From: Janthinobacterium lividum
Lineage (GTDB): Bacteria; Pseudomonadota; Gammaproteobacteria; Burkholderiales; Burkholderiaceae_D
DNA: 64,000 nucleotides
Direction: 5' to 3'
Assembly: GCF_023509035.1 (NCBI RefSeq)
Contig: NZ_CP075583.1
Span: 1,860,001-1,924,000 of the forward strand
The notes beneath the pieces were generated by a model. The model was not told the origin of the DNA, did not search any database, and worked only from the letters and a program-made list of their open reading frames with translations. The position numbers and the translations under genes are program-made. Position 1 is the stretch's first letter. Every line of letters starts with the position of its first letter. Positions 45,982 to 54,483 of this stretch are shown one piece after another.

Positions 45982-47168
45982 TGGCGGCCCGCCTGCCTTC
46001 CCGCCGCGCCCGCATCCTCGGCGGCGTGGTCTTGCTGGCGCTGTTTGGCGCCGGTGCACTGTGGGCCACGCGCGGCCCGAGCACCGTGTTCGACACGGCG
46101 CCCGTCAAGCGCGGCAACATCGAGGCCAGTGTGACGGCCATCGGCACCCTGCAGCCGCAAACCTATGTCGACGTAGGCGCGCAGGTGTCGGGCCAGATCA
46201 CGCGCCTGCACGTGCAGCCCGGCAGCGCCGTGGAAAAAGGCCAGTTGCTGGCCGAGATCGACCCCAGCGTGCAGCAAGCCACGGTCGACGCGGGCCGCGC
46301 CGCCCTGGCGGGCTTGCGCGCGCAACTTGCCGACCAGCAGGCGCAGCACCGCCTGGCGGGCCAGCAGCACGTGCGCCAGAAGCAGATGGCCAAGTTTGAT
46401 TCGACGCCTTTGGCCGACCTGGAAACGGCCGAAGCCACCCTGGCCTCGGCCGGCGCCAAGATCGACCACCTGAAGGCGCAGATCGACCAGACCCAGGCCA
46501 GCCTGAAGGCGGACGAGGCGCGCCTAGGCTATACGCGCATCTACGCGCCGATGGCCGGCAAGGTCGTGGGCCTGGACGCGAAAGAAGGGCAAACCCTGAA
46601 CGCCACGTACCAGACGCCGAACATCCTGCGCATCGCCGATCTGTCGGCCATGACGGTGTGGACGGAAGTGTCGGAAGCAGACGTGCGCCGCGTGCGCCCG
46701 GACATGCCCGTGTACTTCACCACCCTGGGCGGCGACCAGCGGCGCTGGAGCGGCAAGGTGCGGCAAGTGCTGCCGGCCCCGCCGGTGCCCGGTGGTTCCG
46801 CCGCCGGCACGGCCCTGGCGCCGTCGACCAGCAAGGTGATCCTGTATACAGTGCTGTTCGACGTGGATAACGCCGATGGCGAACTGATGCCGCAGATGAC
46901 GGCGCAAGTGGTGTTTGTCACGGCCGAGGCAAACAATGTGCTGGCCGTGCCCTTGCCGGCCCTGAAACCATCGACCGAGGAAGGCGCCAAGCCGGGGCAG
47001 TTCACGGCCCGCGTGATGGATGCGGACGGCAAGGTCGATACGCGCGCCGTCACCGTGGGCGTGCGCAACCGCCTCAGCGCGGAAGTGCTGCAAGGCTTGC
47101 GCGAAGGCGAATTGCTGGTCACGGGCGAGCAGCCGGCCAGCAGCGGCGCCAGCAGGTTCCAGCTGTGA
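45981..47168 (+). CDS. macA: MacA-like periplasmic adaptor of an ABC exporter
   Basis: A 395-residue membrane-fusion protein with one N-terminal helix ([20 protein letters not shown]). It has a lipoyl-like half motif ([41 protein letters not shown]), a coiled-coil hairpin (~105-190), the second lipoyl half ([23 protein letters not shown]) and beta-barrel and membrane-proximal domains. It links the MacB transporter to an outer-membrane channel, which is not encoded here. AAGGAGG precedes the ATG. Confidence 0.9.
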   Translation: MAARLPSRRARILGGVVLLALFGAGALWATRGPSTVFDTAPVKRGNIEASVTAIGTLQPQTYVDVGAQVSGQITRLHVQPGSAVEKGQLLAEIDPSVQQATVDAGRAALAGLRAQLADQQAQHRLAGQQHVRQKQMAKFDSTPLADLETAEATLASAGAKIDHLKAQIDQTQASLKADEARLGYTRIYAPMAGKVVGLDAKEGQTLNATYQTPNILRIADLSAMTVWTEVSEADVRRVRPDMPVYFTTLGGDQRRWSGKVRQVLPAPPVPGGSAAGTALAPSTSKVILYTVLFDVDNADGELMPQMTAQVVFVTAEANNVLAVPLPALKPSTEEGAKPGQFTARVMDADGKVDTRAVTVGVRNRLSAEVLQGLREGELLVTGEQPASSGASRFQL

Positions 47169-49177
47169 GCGCCATGAGCGAGGCCGCATCATTGGGACAA
47201 GCAGGAGAGTCTGGCCAGCCGCCGCCTCTGATTGAACTGCAGGGTATCCGCAAGCGCTACGGCGGTCATGACGGCGCGCCGGCCGTGGAAGTGCTGCGCG
47301 GCCTGACCCTGTCGATAGGCGCCGGCGAATTCGTCGCCATCGTGGGGGCGTCCGGTTCCGGTAAATCGACCCTGATGCATCTGCTCGGGTGCCTTGACCG
47401 TCCCAGCGACGGCACCTACCGCTTCGCCGGCCAGGACGTGGCCAGCCTGAATCCCGATGAACTGGCGTGGCTGCGGCGCGAAGCGTTCGGCTTCGTCTTC
47501 CAGGGTTATCACCTGATCGCCACCGAATCGGCGCGCGAAAACGTGGAAGTGCCGGCCCTGTACGCGGGCATGCCGGCCGCCGCCCGCCACGCCCGCTCGG
47601 AAGCGCTGCTCAAGCGCCTGGGCCTGGGTGAGCGGCTCGACCACCGGCCGAATCAATTGTCGGGCGGGCAGCAGCAGCGCGTGTCGATTGCGCGCGCCCT
47701 GATGAATGGCGGACGCATCATCCTCGCCGATGAACCGACGGGAGCCCTGGACAGCAGCAGCGGCGCCGAAGTCATGGCGCTGCTGGGCGAACTGGCCGAC
47801 GCGGGCCACACCATCATCCTCATTACGCATGACCGCAAGGTGGCGGCCCAGGCGCGCCGCGTGATCGAGATCAGCGATGGCGAAATCATCGCAGACTCGG
47901 GCGCCATCGCCATCCCCGCCACGTCGACGGCCCTGCCGCCGCTGGACATGTCGCGCGCCGCCCACTGTGCGCACGATGGGGGCGCGTCGCTGGGCACGGA
48001 ATTGCTCGACGCGGCGCGCGCCGCCTGGCGCGTGCTGTGGATCAACCGCTTCCGCACGGGCTTGACGCTGCTGGGCATCGTCATCGGCGTGGCCTCCGTG
48101 ATCGTCATGCTGGCCATCGGCCTGGGCACGCGCCAGCAGGTGATGGCGCAGCTGGGCGCGTTCGGCTCGAACTTGCTGTACATGGCGTCGCGCGGCGAAA
48201 GCTCGCGCATCCCCGGGCGCAGCATCACCCTGGCCGACCTCGATGCGCTGAAAGACGTGCCGGGCATCACCCACGTGCTGCCGAATGTCACGGGCAACAA
48301 GGTGATACGCCACGGCAACCTCGACGTACAGACCTATGTGCGCGGCACGGGGCCGGCCCTGCCGCAGATCCAGACCTGGCCGCTGGCCAAGGGCGGCTTC
48401 TTTACGGAGGAAGACGAGCGCGAGATGGCCACCGTGGCCGTGCTGGGCGCGCACCTGGCGGAAAAGCTGATGCCCGACGTGGCCAACCCCGTGGGGCAGA
48501 GCATCCTGATCGGCAACGTGCCGTTCCAGGTGATCGGTGTGATGAGCGCGAAGGGCGCGCTGACGGGGGAGAAGGATGAAGATGACGTGCTGCTGTTGCC
48601 GTTTTCCACGGCCGGCATCCGCGTCTTCGGCCAGCGCGAGCCGACGTACACGGTGATGGCGGTGGCCGACGTCAAGCGCGTGACCGAGGTGGAGGCGGCG
48701 GTCGACGCCACCATGTTCGAGCGCCACCGCATCCGCGACTATGGCATCAGCAACGCGGCCGCGTCGATCGCCGCCGAAGCCAAGACGCAGGACAACATGA
48801 CCATGATGCTCAGCCTGATCGCGGCAGTCTCCCTGGTGGTGGGGGGCATCGGCGTCATGAACGTGATGCTGATGACGGTGCGCGAGCGCACGCGCGAAAT
48901 CGGCATCCGCATGGCGACGGGCGCGCGCCGGCGCGACATCCTGCGCCAGTTCCTCACCGAAGCCGTGCTGGTGTCGGTGGTGGGCGGCGTGGCCGGCATC
49001 GTGGTCGGCGTGACGGTGGCCGGCTTGCTGCTGGTATGGGACGTACCGGTGATCTTTTCACTGAGCGCCATCGCCGGCGCGTTTGCCTGCGCCGTGGTGA
49101 CGGGGCTGGTGTTTGGCTTCATGCCGGCGCGCAAGGCGTCGGGACTCGATCCTGTCGTGGCGCTGGCCGGGCAGTAA
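47165..49177 (+). CDS. macB: MacB-like ABC exporter (ATPase-permease fusion)
   Basis: A 670-residue protein. The N-terminal ATPase has Walker [10 protein letters not shown], signature [15 protein letters not shown] and Walker [14 protein letters not shown]. The MacB permease has a first helix near residue 300, a large periplasmic domain and three C-terminal helices ([40 protein letters not shown]). GTG 47165 overlaps the macA stop; ATG 47174 is an alternative. Likely exports macrolide-like or peptide/siderophore substrates; specificity is not readable. Confidence 0.92.
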   Translation: MSAMSEAASLGQAGESGQPPPLIELQGIRKRYGGHDGAPAVEVLRGLTLSIGAGEFVAIVGASGSGKSTLMHLLGCLDRPSDGTYRFAGQDVASLNPDELAWLRREAFGFVFQGYHLIATESARENVEVPALYAGMPAAARHARSEALLKRLGLGERLDHRPNQLSGGQQQRVSIARALMNGGRIILADEPTGALDSSSGAEVMALLGELADAGHTIILITHDRKVAAQARRVIEISDGEIIADSGAIAIPATSTALPPLDMSRAAHCAHDGGASLGTELLDAARAAWRVLWINRFRTGLTLLGIVIGVASVIVMLAIGLGTRQQVMAQLGAFGSNLLYMASRGESSRIPGRSITLADLDALKDVPGITHVLPNVTGNKVIRHGNLDVQTYVRGTGPALPQIQTWPLAKGGFFTEEDEREMATVAVLGAHLAEKLMPDVANPVGQSILIGNVPFQVIGVMSAKGALTGEKDEDDVLLLPFSTAGIRVFGQREPTYTVMAVADVKRVTEVEAAVDATMFERHRIRDYGISNAAASIAAEAKTQDNMTMMLSLIAAVSLVVGGIGVMNVMLMTVRERTREIGIRMATGARRRDILRQFLTEAVLVSVVGGVAGIVVGVTVAGLLLVWDVPVIFSLSAIAGAFACAVVTGLVFGFMPARKASGLDPVVALAGQ

Positions 49178-49330
49178 GCCGGCTGTTGTAACAATGCCGG
49201 CAGCGTGGCTGCCGGCAAAAAAATGTTGCCCTGGCTCTAACACGCGGTACTATCTCCCCATAATAAAAAAAGCTGTGTTTCGCGTAGTTTTGCCCTTGCG
49301 GGCACACACCAATCACCACAGGAGAACCCG

Positions 49331-50321
49331 ATGCAGCAAAAATCAATCTTGAAGACCGGTATCGCCGCCGCCGTCATGCTGGCCTTCGGCATGGGCGCCG
49401 TCCAGGCACAGGCGCAGGAAGTCGTACGCTTGGGCAACTTGAAATTCGCCCATTACGGCGCCGTGTCGTACATCAAGGAAATCGCGCCCAAGTGCGGCAT
49501 CAAGGTCGAAGAGCATATCTTCGCCAAGGGCCTCGACGTGATGCAGGCGATTATCGCGGGCGAGCTGGACGTGGGGGCGACGGCGTCCGAAGCGGCCATT
49601 TCCGGCCGCGCCGGCGGTGCGCCCATCTACGTGGTGGCCGGCTTTGCCAAGGGCGGTGCGCGCCTGGTGGCGGGCGCCGGGCAAAAGATCGCCAGCGTCA
49701 AGGAACTCAAGGGCAAGCGCGTGGGCGTGACGCGCGGCGGGATCCAGGAAGTGCTGCTGCTGGCCGAGCTGTCGCAGGCGGGCCTGACGTATTCCGAAAC
49801 CAAGGGCAAGGACGTGCAGCTGGTGTTCCTGGCCTACGCCGACTTGAACCAGGCGCTGATGGGCAAGAATATCGACGCCATGATGCAGTCGGAACCGCAA
49901 TCGTCGCAAGCCATCAACAAGGGCTTCGGCACCGAAGTCATCAAACCGTACGACACGCCGATCGGCGAACCCGTTCGGACCATGGTGATGACGGAAAAAG
50001 TTCTACAAGGAACGCCGTCCCGTCGCGGAAAAATTCATGCGCTGCTTCGTCGAAGCCACCAAGGCCTTTATCGACAACAAGGCGACGGCGGAAAAGTATG
50101 TGCGCGAAGTCGTGTTCCGCGGCCAGATCACGAAGGACGACTTCGACGACGCGATCAGCAATTCGCCGTATTCGTATGACATCACGCCAGAGCATATCCA
50201 GGTGACCACGGACGTGATGGTGAAAACGGGCGTGGGCCGCATGACGAAACCGCCCGTGGCCAAGGACTGGGTCAAGACGGACTTGCTGGAGCAGGCGAAA
50301 AAGAGCCTGAATGTGAAGTAA
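49331..50321 (+). pseudogene. ABC transporter substrate-binding protein (NMT1/TauA type), frameshifted near 49997
   Basis: Sec signal peptide (ending AVQAQA), then a periplasmic binding protein of the nitrate/sulfonate/NMT1-like class (VVRLGNLKFAHYGAVSYIKEIAPKCGIKVEEHIF, AIIAGELDVGATASEAA, LKGKRVGVTRGGIQEV). The frame breaks at an A5 run (49995-49999, one A too many) after MVMTEK. It resumes as FYKERRPVAEKFMRCFVEATKAF to the stop at 50319-50321. Corrected length is about 329 residues. No permease or ATPase gene is adjacent, so it is an orphan. Confidence 0.85.
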
Positions 50322-50341
50322 ATCAGGAAACCATGAAAAAA

Positions 50342-50370
50342 AACTCCGCGCCAGTGCTGGCGCGGAGTTT
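50342..50370. terminator. Bidirectional terminator between the substrate-binding protein and lipoprotein genes
   Basis: ACTCCGCGCCA-GTGC-TGGCGCGGAGT stem preceded by a run of A and followed by TTT. On the minus strand it is followed by at least eight T, a strong terminator for the lipoprotein gene. Confidence 0.85.
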
Positions 50371-50384
50371 GTGGCGGGGCGGCC

Positions 50385-50990
50385 TTAGCGGGCGTTAAAA
50401 CCCATCCAGCCCTTCTCCGTCTGCCGGAAGCTCAGCGTGTAGATGCGGGTCAGCTCATCGCCTTTCTTGAGCTGGCGGTTGATGATGGCGCCGTAATTGT
50501 CTTGCACGATCTGGTCCGACCATTGCAGCAGGTTCTCGAAACGCTCGGCCGTCATCGCTGCCTGGCGGGCCAGCAGCGGCGCGGGAATCGCCTTCTTTTC
50601 CTGCTGTTGCGCCCAGAAGTCGCGGAAAACCTTGTTCTCTCCGCCCATGCCGCGCGCCATCAGGCCCAGGCCCATGGTCATGCCCACGGAGCTGTCCGTC
50701 TTCGCCTCTGCTTCGAGCTTGTCGGCCACGTCGGCCAGCAATTCCAGGTAACCCACCTTGGCGCGCAGGATGGCCGAGCCCTTGATTTCGTACTGTTCGT
50801 TTTCTTTCCAGCCATTGAGCTTTTCCAGCTTCGCGATGTCGAAGTACTGCTTGTACAGGTCATAGCTTTGGATCGACGTACGGAAGTACTCTTCATACGT
50901 GGAGTGGGAAGGCGTATCTTTCATGCAGCCGCTTAAGACCGTGCAGGCGGCCAGCAGGAGACAGGTCCAGGAAAATTTTCGAAAAGACAT
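50385..50990 (-). CDS. Putative lipoprotein
   Basis: A 201-residue protein with a lipoprotein signal (FSWTCLLLAACTVLSGCMKD, likely lipobox LSGC). The mature part is mostly helical and charged (YEEYFRTSIQSYDLYKQYFDIAKLEKLNGW, LLADVADKLEAEAKTD) with a Gly/Met-rich stretch (GMTMGLGLMARGMGG). No family recognised. Confidence 0.75.
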   Translation of the reverse strand: MSFRKFSWTCLLLAACTVLSGCMKDTPSHSTYEEYFRTSIQSYDLYKQYFDIAKLEKLNGWKENEQYEIKGSAILRAKVGYLELLADVADKLEAEAKTDSSVGMTMGLGLMARGMGGENKVFRDFWAQQQEKKAIPAPLLARQAAMTAERFENLLQWSDQIVQDNYGAIINRQLKKGDELTRIYTLSFRQTEKGWMGFNAR

Positions 50991-51251
50991 GGCGAGGGGG
51001 GCGGTGGCGTCAGGGTGGATAATATTGCTACGTGGACATAATTATAGGACTGGCTAATCAGGATGGCAACGTGCCTGCGGCGCGGCGACCGTGCGTCGCA
51101 AGAAAGATTGCCGAAATCTTGAGGGTGCGCCACCCCGTTGCGCCTCAGGCGCGATATCATGGCAGGCTTGCGGCATTGGATGGCGGCGTCGTGCCTGTCA
51201 CCCGGGCTGTCGCCTGAATCGCGCTTGTCGGCTATGGTGTAAACTTAAACT

Positions 51252-52055
51252 ATGCAGATCTATTTCTTTTTCATCGCCGCCCTGTTGTACGCGGTGTGCG
51301 CGGTGCTTCCCTCATCGCGTGCCCGGCTCATTGCCGGCCTGACCGGCGTCGCCTGGCTGGCCCACGCCGCCACCCTGTGGTTCGACCTGATGGCGCCGGG
51401 CACCTTGCGCTTCGGCTTTTCAGCCATGCTGTCGGCCGCGCTGTGGGTCTCGGTGGGTGCCTACTGGATAGAGAACCGCAATTTCAGCCTGGACGGACTG
51501 CGCCGCATGGTCATGCCCAGCGCCGTCATCGCCATCGGCCTGGCCTGGGCCTTTCCTGGCAGCCAGGTCAGCATGGAAGGCAAGTCGGCCGTCTTCGGCT
51601 GGCATATCGCGGTGGCCGTGCTCGCCTACAGCACCTTGACGATTGCCGCCTTTCACGCCGTACTGATGGCGCTGCAGGAATCGCGCCTGCATACGCGCAG
51701 CGAAAGCCGCGGCTTCATCGGCACGGCGCTGGACCAGCTGCCAGCCTTGCTGACGATGGAAAAGCTGCTGTTCCGCATGATCGGCCTGGGCTTCATCCTG
51801 CTCAGCCTGACCGTGCTGTCGGGCATCGTGTTTTCCGAGCAATTATTTGGCAAGGCGCTCAACTGGGATCACAAATCCGTGTTTACCATGCTGTCGTGGC
51901 TGTTGTTTGCCTCACTGCTGGCAGGCCGCCGCTTTCGCGGCTGGCGCGGCAAGACGGCCCTGAGTTTTACGCTGGCCGGATTCGCCACCTTGCTGCTGGC
52001 CTATGTCGGCAGCCGTTTTGTACTGGAAGTGGTTTTACACCGAGGATACGCATGA
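51252..52055 (+). CDS. ypjD: CcsA/YpjD-family inner-membrane protein (cytochrome c assembly-like)
   Basis: A 267-residue polytopic protein with eight predicted helices. The haem-handling core includes FGWHIAVAVLAYSTLTIAAFHAVLMALQE and LNWDHKSVFTMLSWLLFASLLAGRRFRGWRG. It resembles the CcmC/CcsA fold but is the short YpjD type, whose role is not settled. It overlaps the PP0621 gene by 4 bp. Confidence 0.88.
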   Translation: MQIYFFFIAALLYAVCAVLPSSRARLIAGLTGVAWLAHAATLWFDLMAPGTLRFGFSAMLSAALWVSVGAYWIENRNFSLDGLRRMVMPSAVIAIGLAWAFPGSQVSMEGKSAVFGWHIAVAVLAYSTLTIAAFHAVLMALQESRLHTRSESRGFIGTALDQLPALLTMEKLLFRMIGLGFILLSLTVLSGIVFSEQLFGKALNWDHKSVFTMLSWLLFASLLAGRRFRGWRGKTALSFTLAGFATLLLAYVGSRFVLEVVLHRGYA

Positions 52056-52312
52056 CACGTGTTTTATTCTGGCTGGCACTGGTGTTCCTGGTGCTGTTTG
52101 CTATCCGCAGCAAAATCCGTGGCATGCAGCAACGGGCCCGCGCGCAACAGCAGCAGCGGCCGAACCCGTATGCGCCGCCGGTGCGGCCGCAGGAATTGCC
52201 GGATGCCGAGCTGATGCTGTGCTGCGCCCACTGCGGCGTGTACTACCCGGCTTCAGAAAACGTGCAGGCCAAGGGCCACGACTACTGCAGCCACGCGCAC
52301 GCCACGCTGTAA
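52052..52312 (+). CDS. PP0621 family protein
   Basis: An 86-residue protein with one N-terminal helix (RVLFWLALVFLVLFAIRSKI), a Gln/Arg/Pro linker, and a cysteine cluster (LMLCCAHCGVYYPASENVQAKGHDYCSHAH) likely to bind Zn. It commonly sits between ypjD/ccsA and pilS-pilR in betaproteobacteria. Here pilS is absent. Confidence 0.85.
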   Translation: MTRVLFWLALVFLVLFAIRSKIRGMQQRARAQQQQRPNPYAPPVRPQELPDAELMLCCAHCGVYYPASENVQAKGHDYCSHAHATL

Positions 52313-52422
52313 GGGCAGGCCCGCGCACGTTGCTCATCCGTATCGTAACGTCCCCCGGCATCCGTCCGGCGTAGCATCTGCAGCAAGCGGTTCGCCACCG
52401 CCATTGCAGAAAGGCGCGTCCC

Positions 52423-53502
52423 ATGTCCAGCCCCAGCCTCAGCCCGCATACAGTGAACTCCGCCGGCATGCCGCCGGCGCCGCAACTGAGCGGCAACTCG
52501 CTGCCCATGCAGGCGCTGCGCGCGCAGATCGGCCGCATCGCCCGCTGTGGCGCGCCGGTGGCCATCCGCGGCGAATCGGGCACGGGCAAGGAACTGGCGG
52601 CGCGCGCCATCCATGCACAGGGCGCGCGCGCCAGCTTCCCGTTTATCGCCGTCAATTGCGGCGCCATTCCCGAAGCGCTGATGGAAGCGGAATTCTTCGG
52701 CTGCCGCCCGGGCGCCTATACGGGCGCGCTGCACGAGCGCCAGGGCTTGTTCCAGGCGGCCCATGGCGGCAGTTTGCTGCTCGACGAAGTCGATGATCTG
52801 CCGCTGGCCATGCAGGTGAAGCTGTTGCGCGTGCTGCAGGAGCGCCGCGTGCGCAAGCTGGGCGGCAGTACTGACGAGGCCATCGACGTGCGCATCCTGT
52901 GCGCCAGCCAGCATGGCCTGGCGCGCGGCGTGGCCGCCGGCACGTTTCGCCAGGACCTGTTTTACCGCCTTAATGTGATCGAGCTGGCGCTGCCGCCGCT
53001 GCGCGAGCGGCGCGGCGATCTGCAGGTATTATGTGAGGTGATCCTCGCGCGCCTGTCGCCAGGCCGGGCCGTGAGCCTGGCGCCGCCGGTGCTGGCGGCC
53101 CTGGCCGCGTATGCGTTTCCCGGCAATGTGCGCGAACTGGAAAACGTGCTGGAGCGGGCGCTGGCCTTTGCCGACGGCGGCGTGATCGCGCCCGACGGGC
53201 TGGCCTTGCCGTCCGCTGCGGGCGCCATGCCGTTGCGGGCGGCGCCGGCACTGCCGGCCGTGCCGGAGCGGCAACTGTGCCTGCCCGGCATGGCGCCGCA
53301 TGGCGTGGCCCACGTCCTGCCGCTGGACGTGTACTTGCGCCAGGCCGAGCGCGACATGATCATGCTGGCGCTGGTGCAGGCGCGCTACCACCGCGCGCGG
53401 GCGGCGCGCCAGCTGGGCCTCAGCGTGCGCCAGTTGCGTTACCGCATGCAGAAATTGACGATACAGGAAGCCTTACTTGATGAGCGCATGGACGATAGAT
53501 GA
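52423..53502 (+). CDS. Sigma-54-dependent activator, PilR-like but lacking the receiver domain
   Basis: A 359-residue protein. After ~25 weakly structured residues comes a complete AAA+ domain (Walker A GESGTGKE, sigma-54 loop GAYTGA in place of GAFTGA, Walker B GGSLLLDEVDDLP, FRQDLFYRLNVIELALPPLRER, FPGNVRELENVLERAL). It ends with a Fis-type helix-turn-helix (YHRARAARQLGLSVRQLRYRMQKL) close to that of PilR. The ~120-residue N-terminal receiver of PilR is missing, as is the partner kinase gene pilS expected just upstream. It may therefore be constitutively active or controlled otherwise. Confidence 0.8.
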   Translation: MSSPSLSPHTVNSAGMPPAPQLSGNSLPMQALRAQIGRIARCGAPVAIRGESGTGKELAARAIHAQGARASFPFIAVNCGAIPEALMEAEFFGCRPGAYTGALHERQGLFQAAHGGSLLLDEVDDLPLAMQVKLLRVLQERRVRKLGGSTDEAIDVRILCASQHGLARGVAAGTFRQDLFYRLNVIELALPPLRERRGDLQVLCEVILARLSPGRAVSLAPPVLAALAAYAFPGNVRELENVLERALAFADGGVIAPDGLALPSAAGAMPLRAAPALPAVPERQLCLPGMAPHGVAHVLPLDVYLRQAERDMIMLALVQARYHRARAARQLGLSVRQLRYRMQKLTIQEALLDERMDDR

Positions 53503-54091
53503 AGACGGCTGGTGCGACGGCGCGCTGCGCTATGACTCGCCATACCACGATGCGCGCCCTGACGGTGCGCAAGTCGATTTGCTGGTGATCCATAATATCA
53601 GCTTGCCGGGCGGCCACTTTGGCGGACCGCATGTGTCGGACTTGTTTACCGGCCGGGTAGATTATAATGCCGATCCTTCTTTCGCCGACCTGCGTGGCTT
53701 GCAGGTGTCGGCGCACTTTTTTGTGCGGCGCGATGGTGCGCTGTTGCAATATGTTTCTACTGATCAACGTGCCTGGCATGCGGGCGTGTCCACCTTCGAA
53801 GGACGCCCGCAGTGCAATGGCTATTCCATCGGTATCGAAATGGAAGGCGCGGACGATGTGCCCTTCCAGCGGCGGCAATACCATGTCCTGGCGGCGCTGA
53901 CGGCGGCGCTGGTGACGCGCTACGGGCTGTCCCAAGTACGCGGCCACGAGCATATCGCGCCGGGGAGGAAGACGGATCCGGGGCCGTTTTTTGACTGGCA
54001 TTTTTATCAAGAATGCTGGCTGGAAACCCTGCGCGGGCAAGCTGCGTTAGCGCTTACTTCGCGGGGATTGGGCTTTCCATCCATGCCCTGA
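53480..54091 (+). CDS. ampD: 1,6-anhydro-N-acetylmuramoyl-L-alanine amidase AmpD
   Basis: A 203-residue Zn amidase of peptidoglycan recycling. Zn ligands and active site are in VIHNISLPGGHFGG, SAHFFVRRDGALLQYV, AWHAGVS, GIEMEGAD and VRGHEHIAPGRKTDPGPFFDW. ATG 53480 overlaps the PilR-like gene by 23 bp. It trims anhydro-muropeptides and indirectly controls beta-lactamase induction where AmpR is present. Confidence 0.93.
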   Translation: MSAWTIDEDGWCDGALRYDSPYHDARPDGAQVDLLVIHNISLPGGHFGGPHVSDLFTGRVDYNADPSFADLRGLQVSAHFFVRRDGALLQYVSTDQRAWHAGVSTFEGRPQCNGYSIGIEMEGADDVPFQRRQYHVLAALTAALVTRYGLSQVRGHEHIAPGRKTDPGPFFDWHFYQECWLETLRGQAALALTSRGLGFPSMP

Positions 54092-54172
54092 AAAGTCAAC
54101 CGAAATCGTATATGAAAATACAAAAAATTACGCTGACGGATGCCGGAAAACTATTGCATCGCCCTTCGATGG

Positions 54173-54188
54173 GCACTACAATTAGTGT
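54173..54188. promoter_or_regulatory. NrdR box 1
   Basis: gcaCTACAATTAGTGT fits the NrdR consensus acaCwAtATaTwGtgt. It lies exactly 31 bp from box 2, the three-turn spacing usual for NrdR pairs. Confidence 0.78.
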
Positions 54189-54203
54189 AGAAGTTGGATG
54201 TAA

Positions 54204-54219
54204 AGACTATATGTAGTGC
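54204..54219. promoter_or_regulatory. NrdR box 2
   Basis: agaCTATATGTAGTGC, second NrdR box. NrdR represses ribonucleotide reductase genes when dATP is abundant; nrdR itself is not in the window. Confidence 0.78.
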
Positions 54220-54483
54220 CATCACAGACGTTTTCAGAATTATTATCAAAGCTACCCGGATTGCTGATAAAGCACTGGAACTGGCGGTTTATCACCCTTG
54301 ATCGTGTTTCGCGCCAGCCGGGCAGTGCGGTGTGGCGATATGGATACTGACACTGTTTTATGCATTATGAATTTACTATTTAGCAACAAATACCTGAAGA
54401 AACCCTGACCATCGGGCGTTCTATTCAACAACACACGCGGCAGCAAAACTGCAGGCTGACTTTAGCTGACAACGGGAGCTTCA

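Larger units (their letters stand above)
54092..54483 (+). other. nrdAB promoter region
   Basis: A 392 bp gap of unusually AT-rich DNA between ampD and nrdA. It contains two NrdR boxes; the remaining ~260 bp leader shows no gene. A 34-codon frame (54112-54216) covers the boxes and is probably chance. Confidence 0.7.

Noticed and set aside
49178..49330. Hairpin GCCGGCAGC-GTG-GCTGCCGGC after macB as a terminator.
   Set aside because: It is followed by A, not T, on the plus strand, and no minus-strand gene ends there; not called as a terminator.
54112..54216. A 34-codon frame (MKIQKITLTDAGKLLHRPSM...) downstream of ampD.
   Set aside because: It lies directly over both NrdR boxes and lacks a convincing ribosome-binding site; the regulatory reading explains the sequence better.
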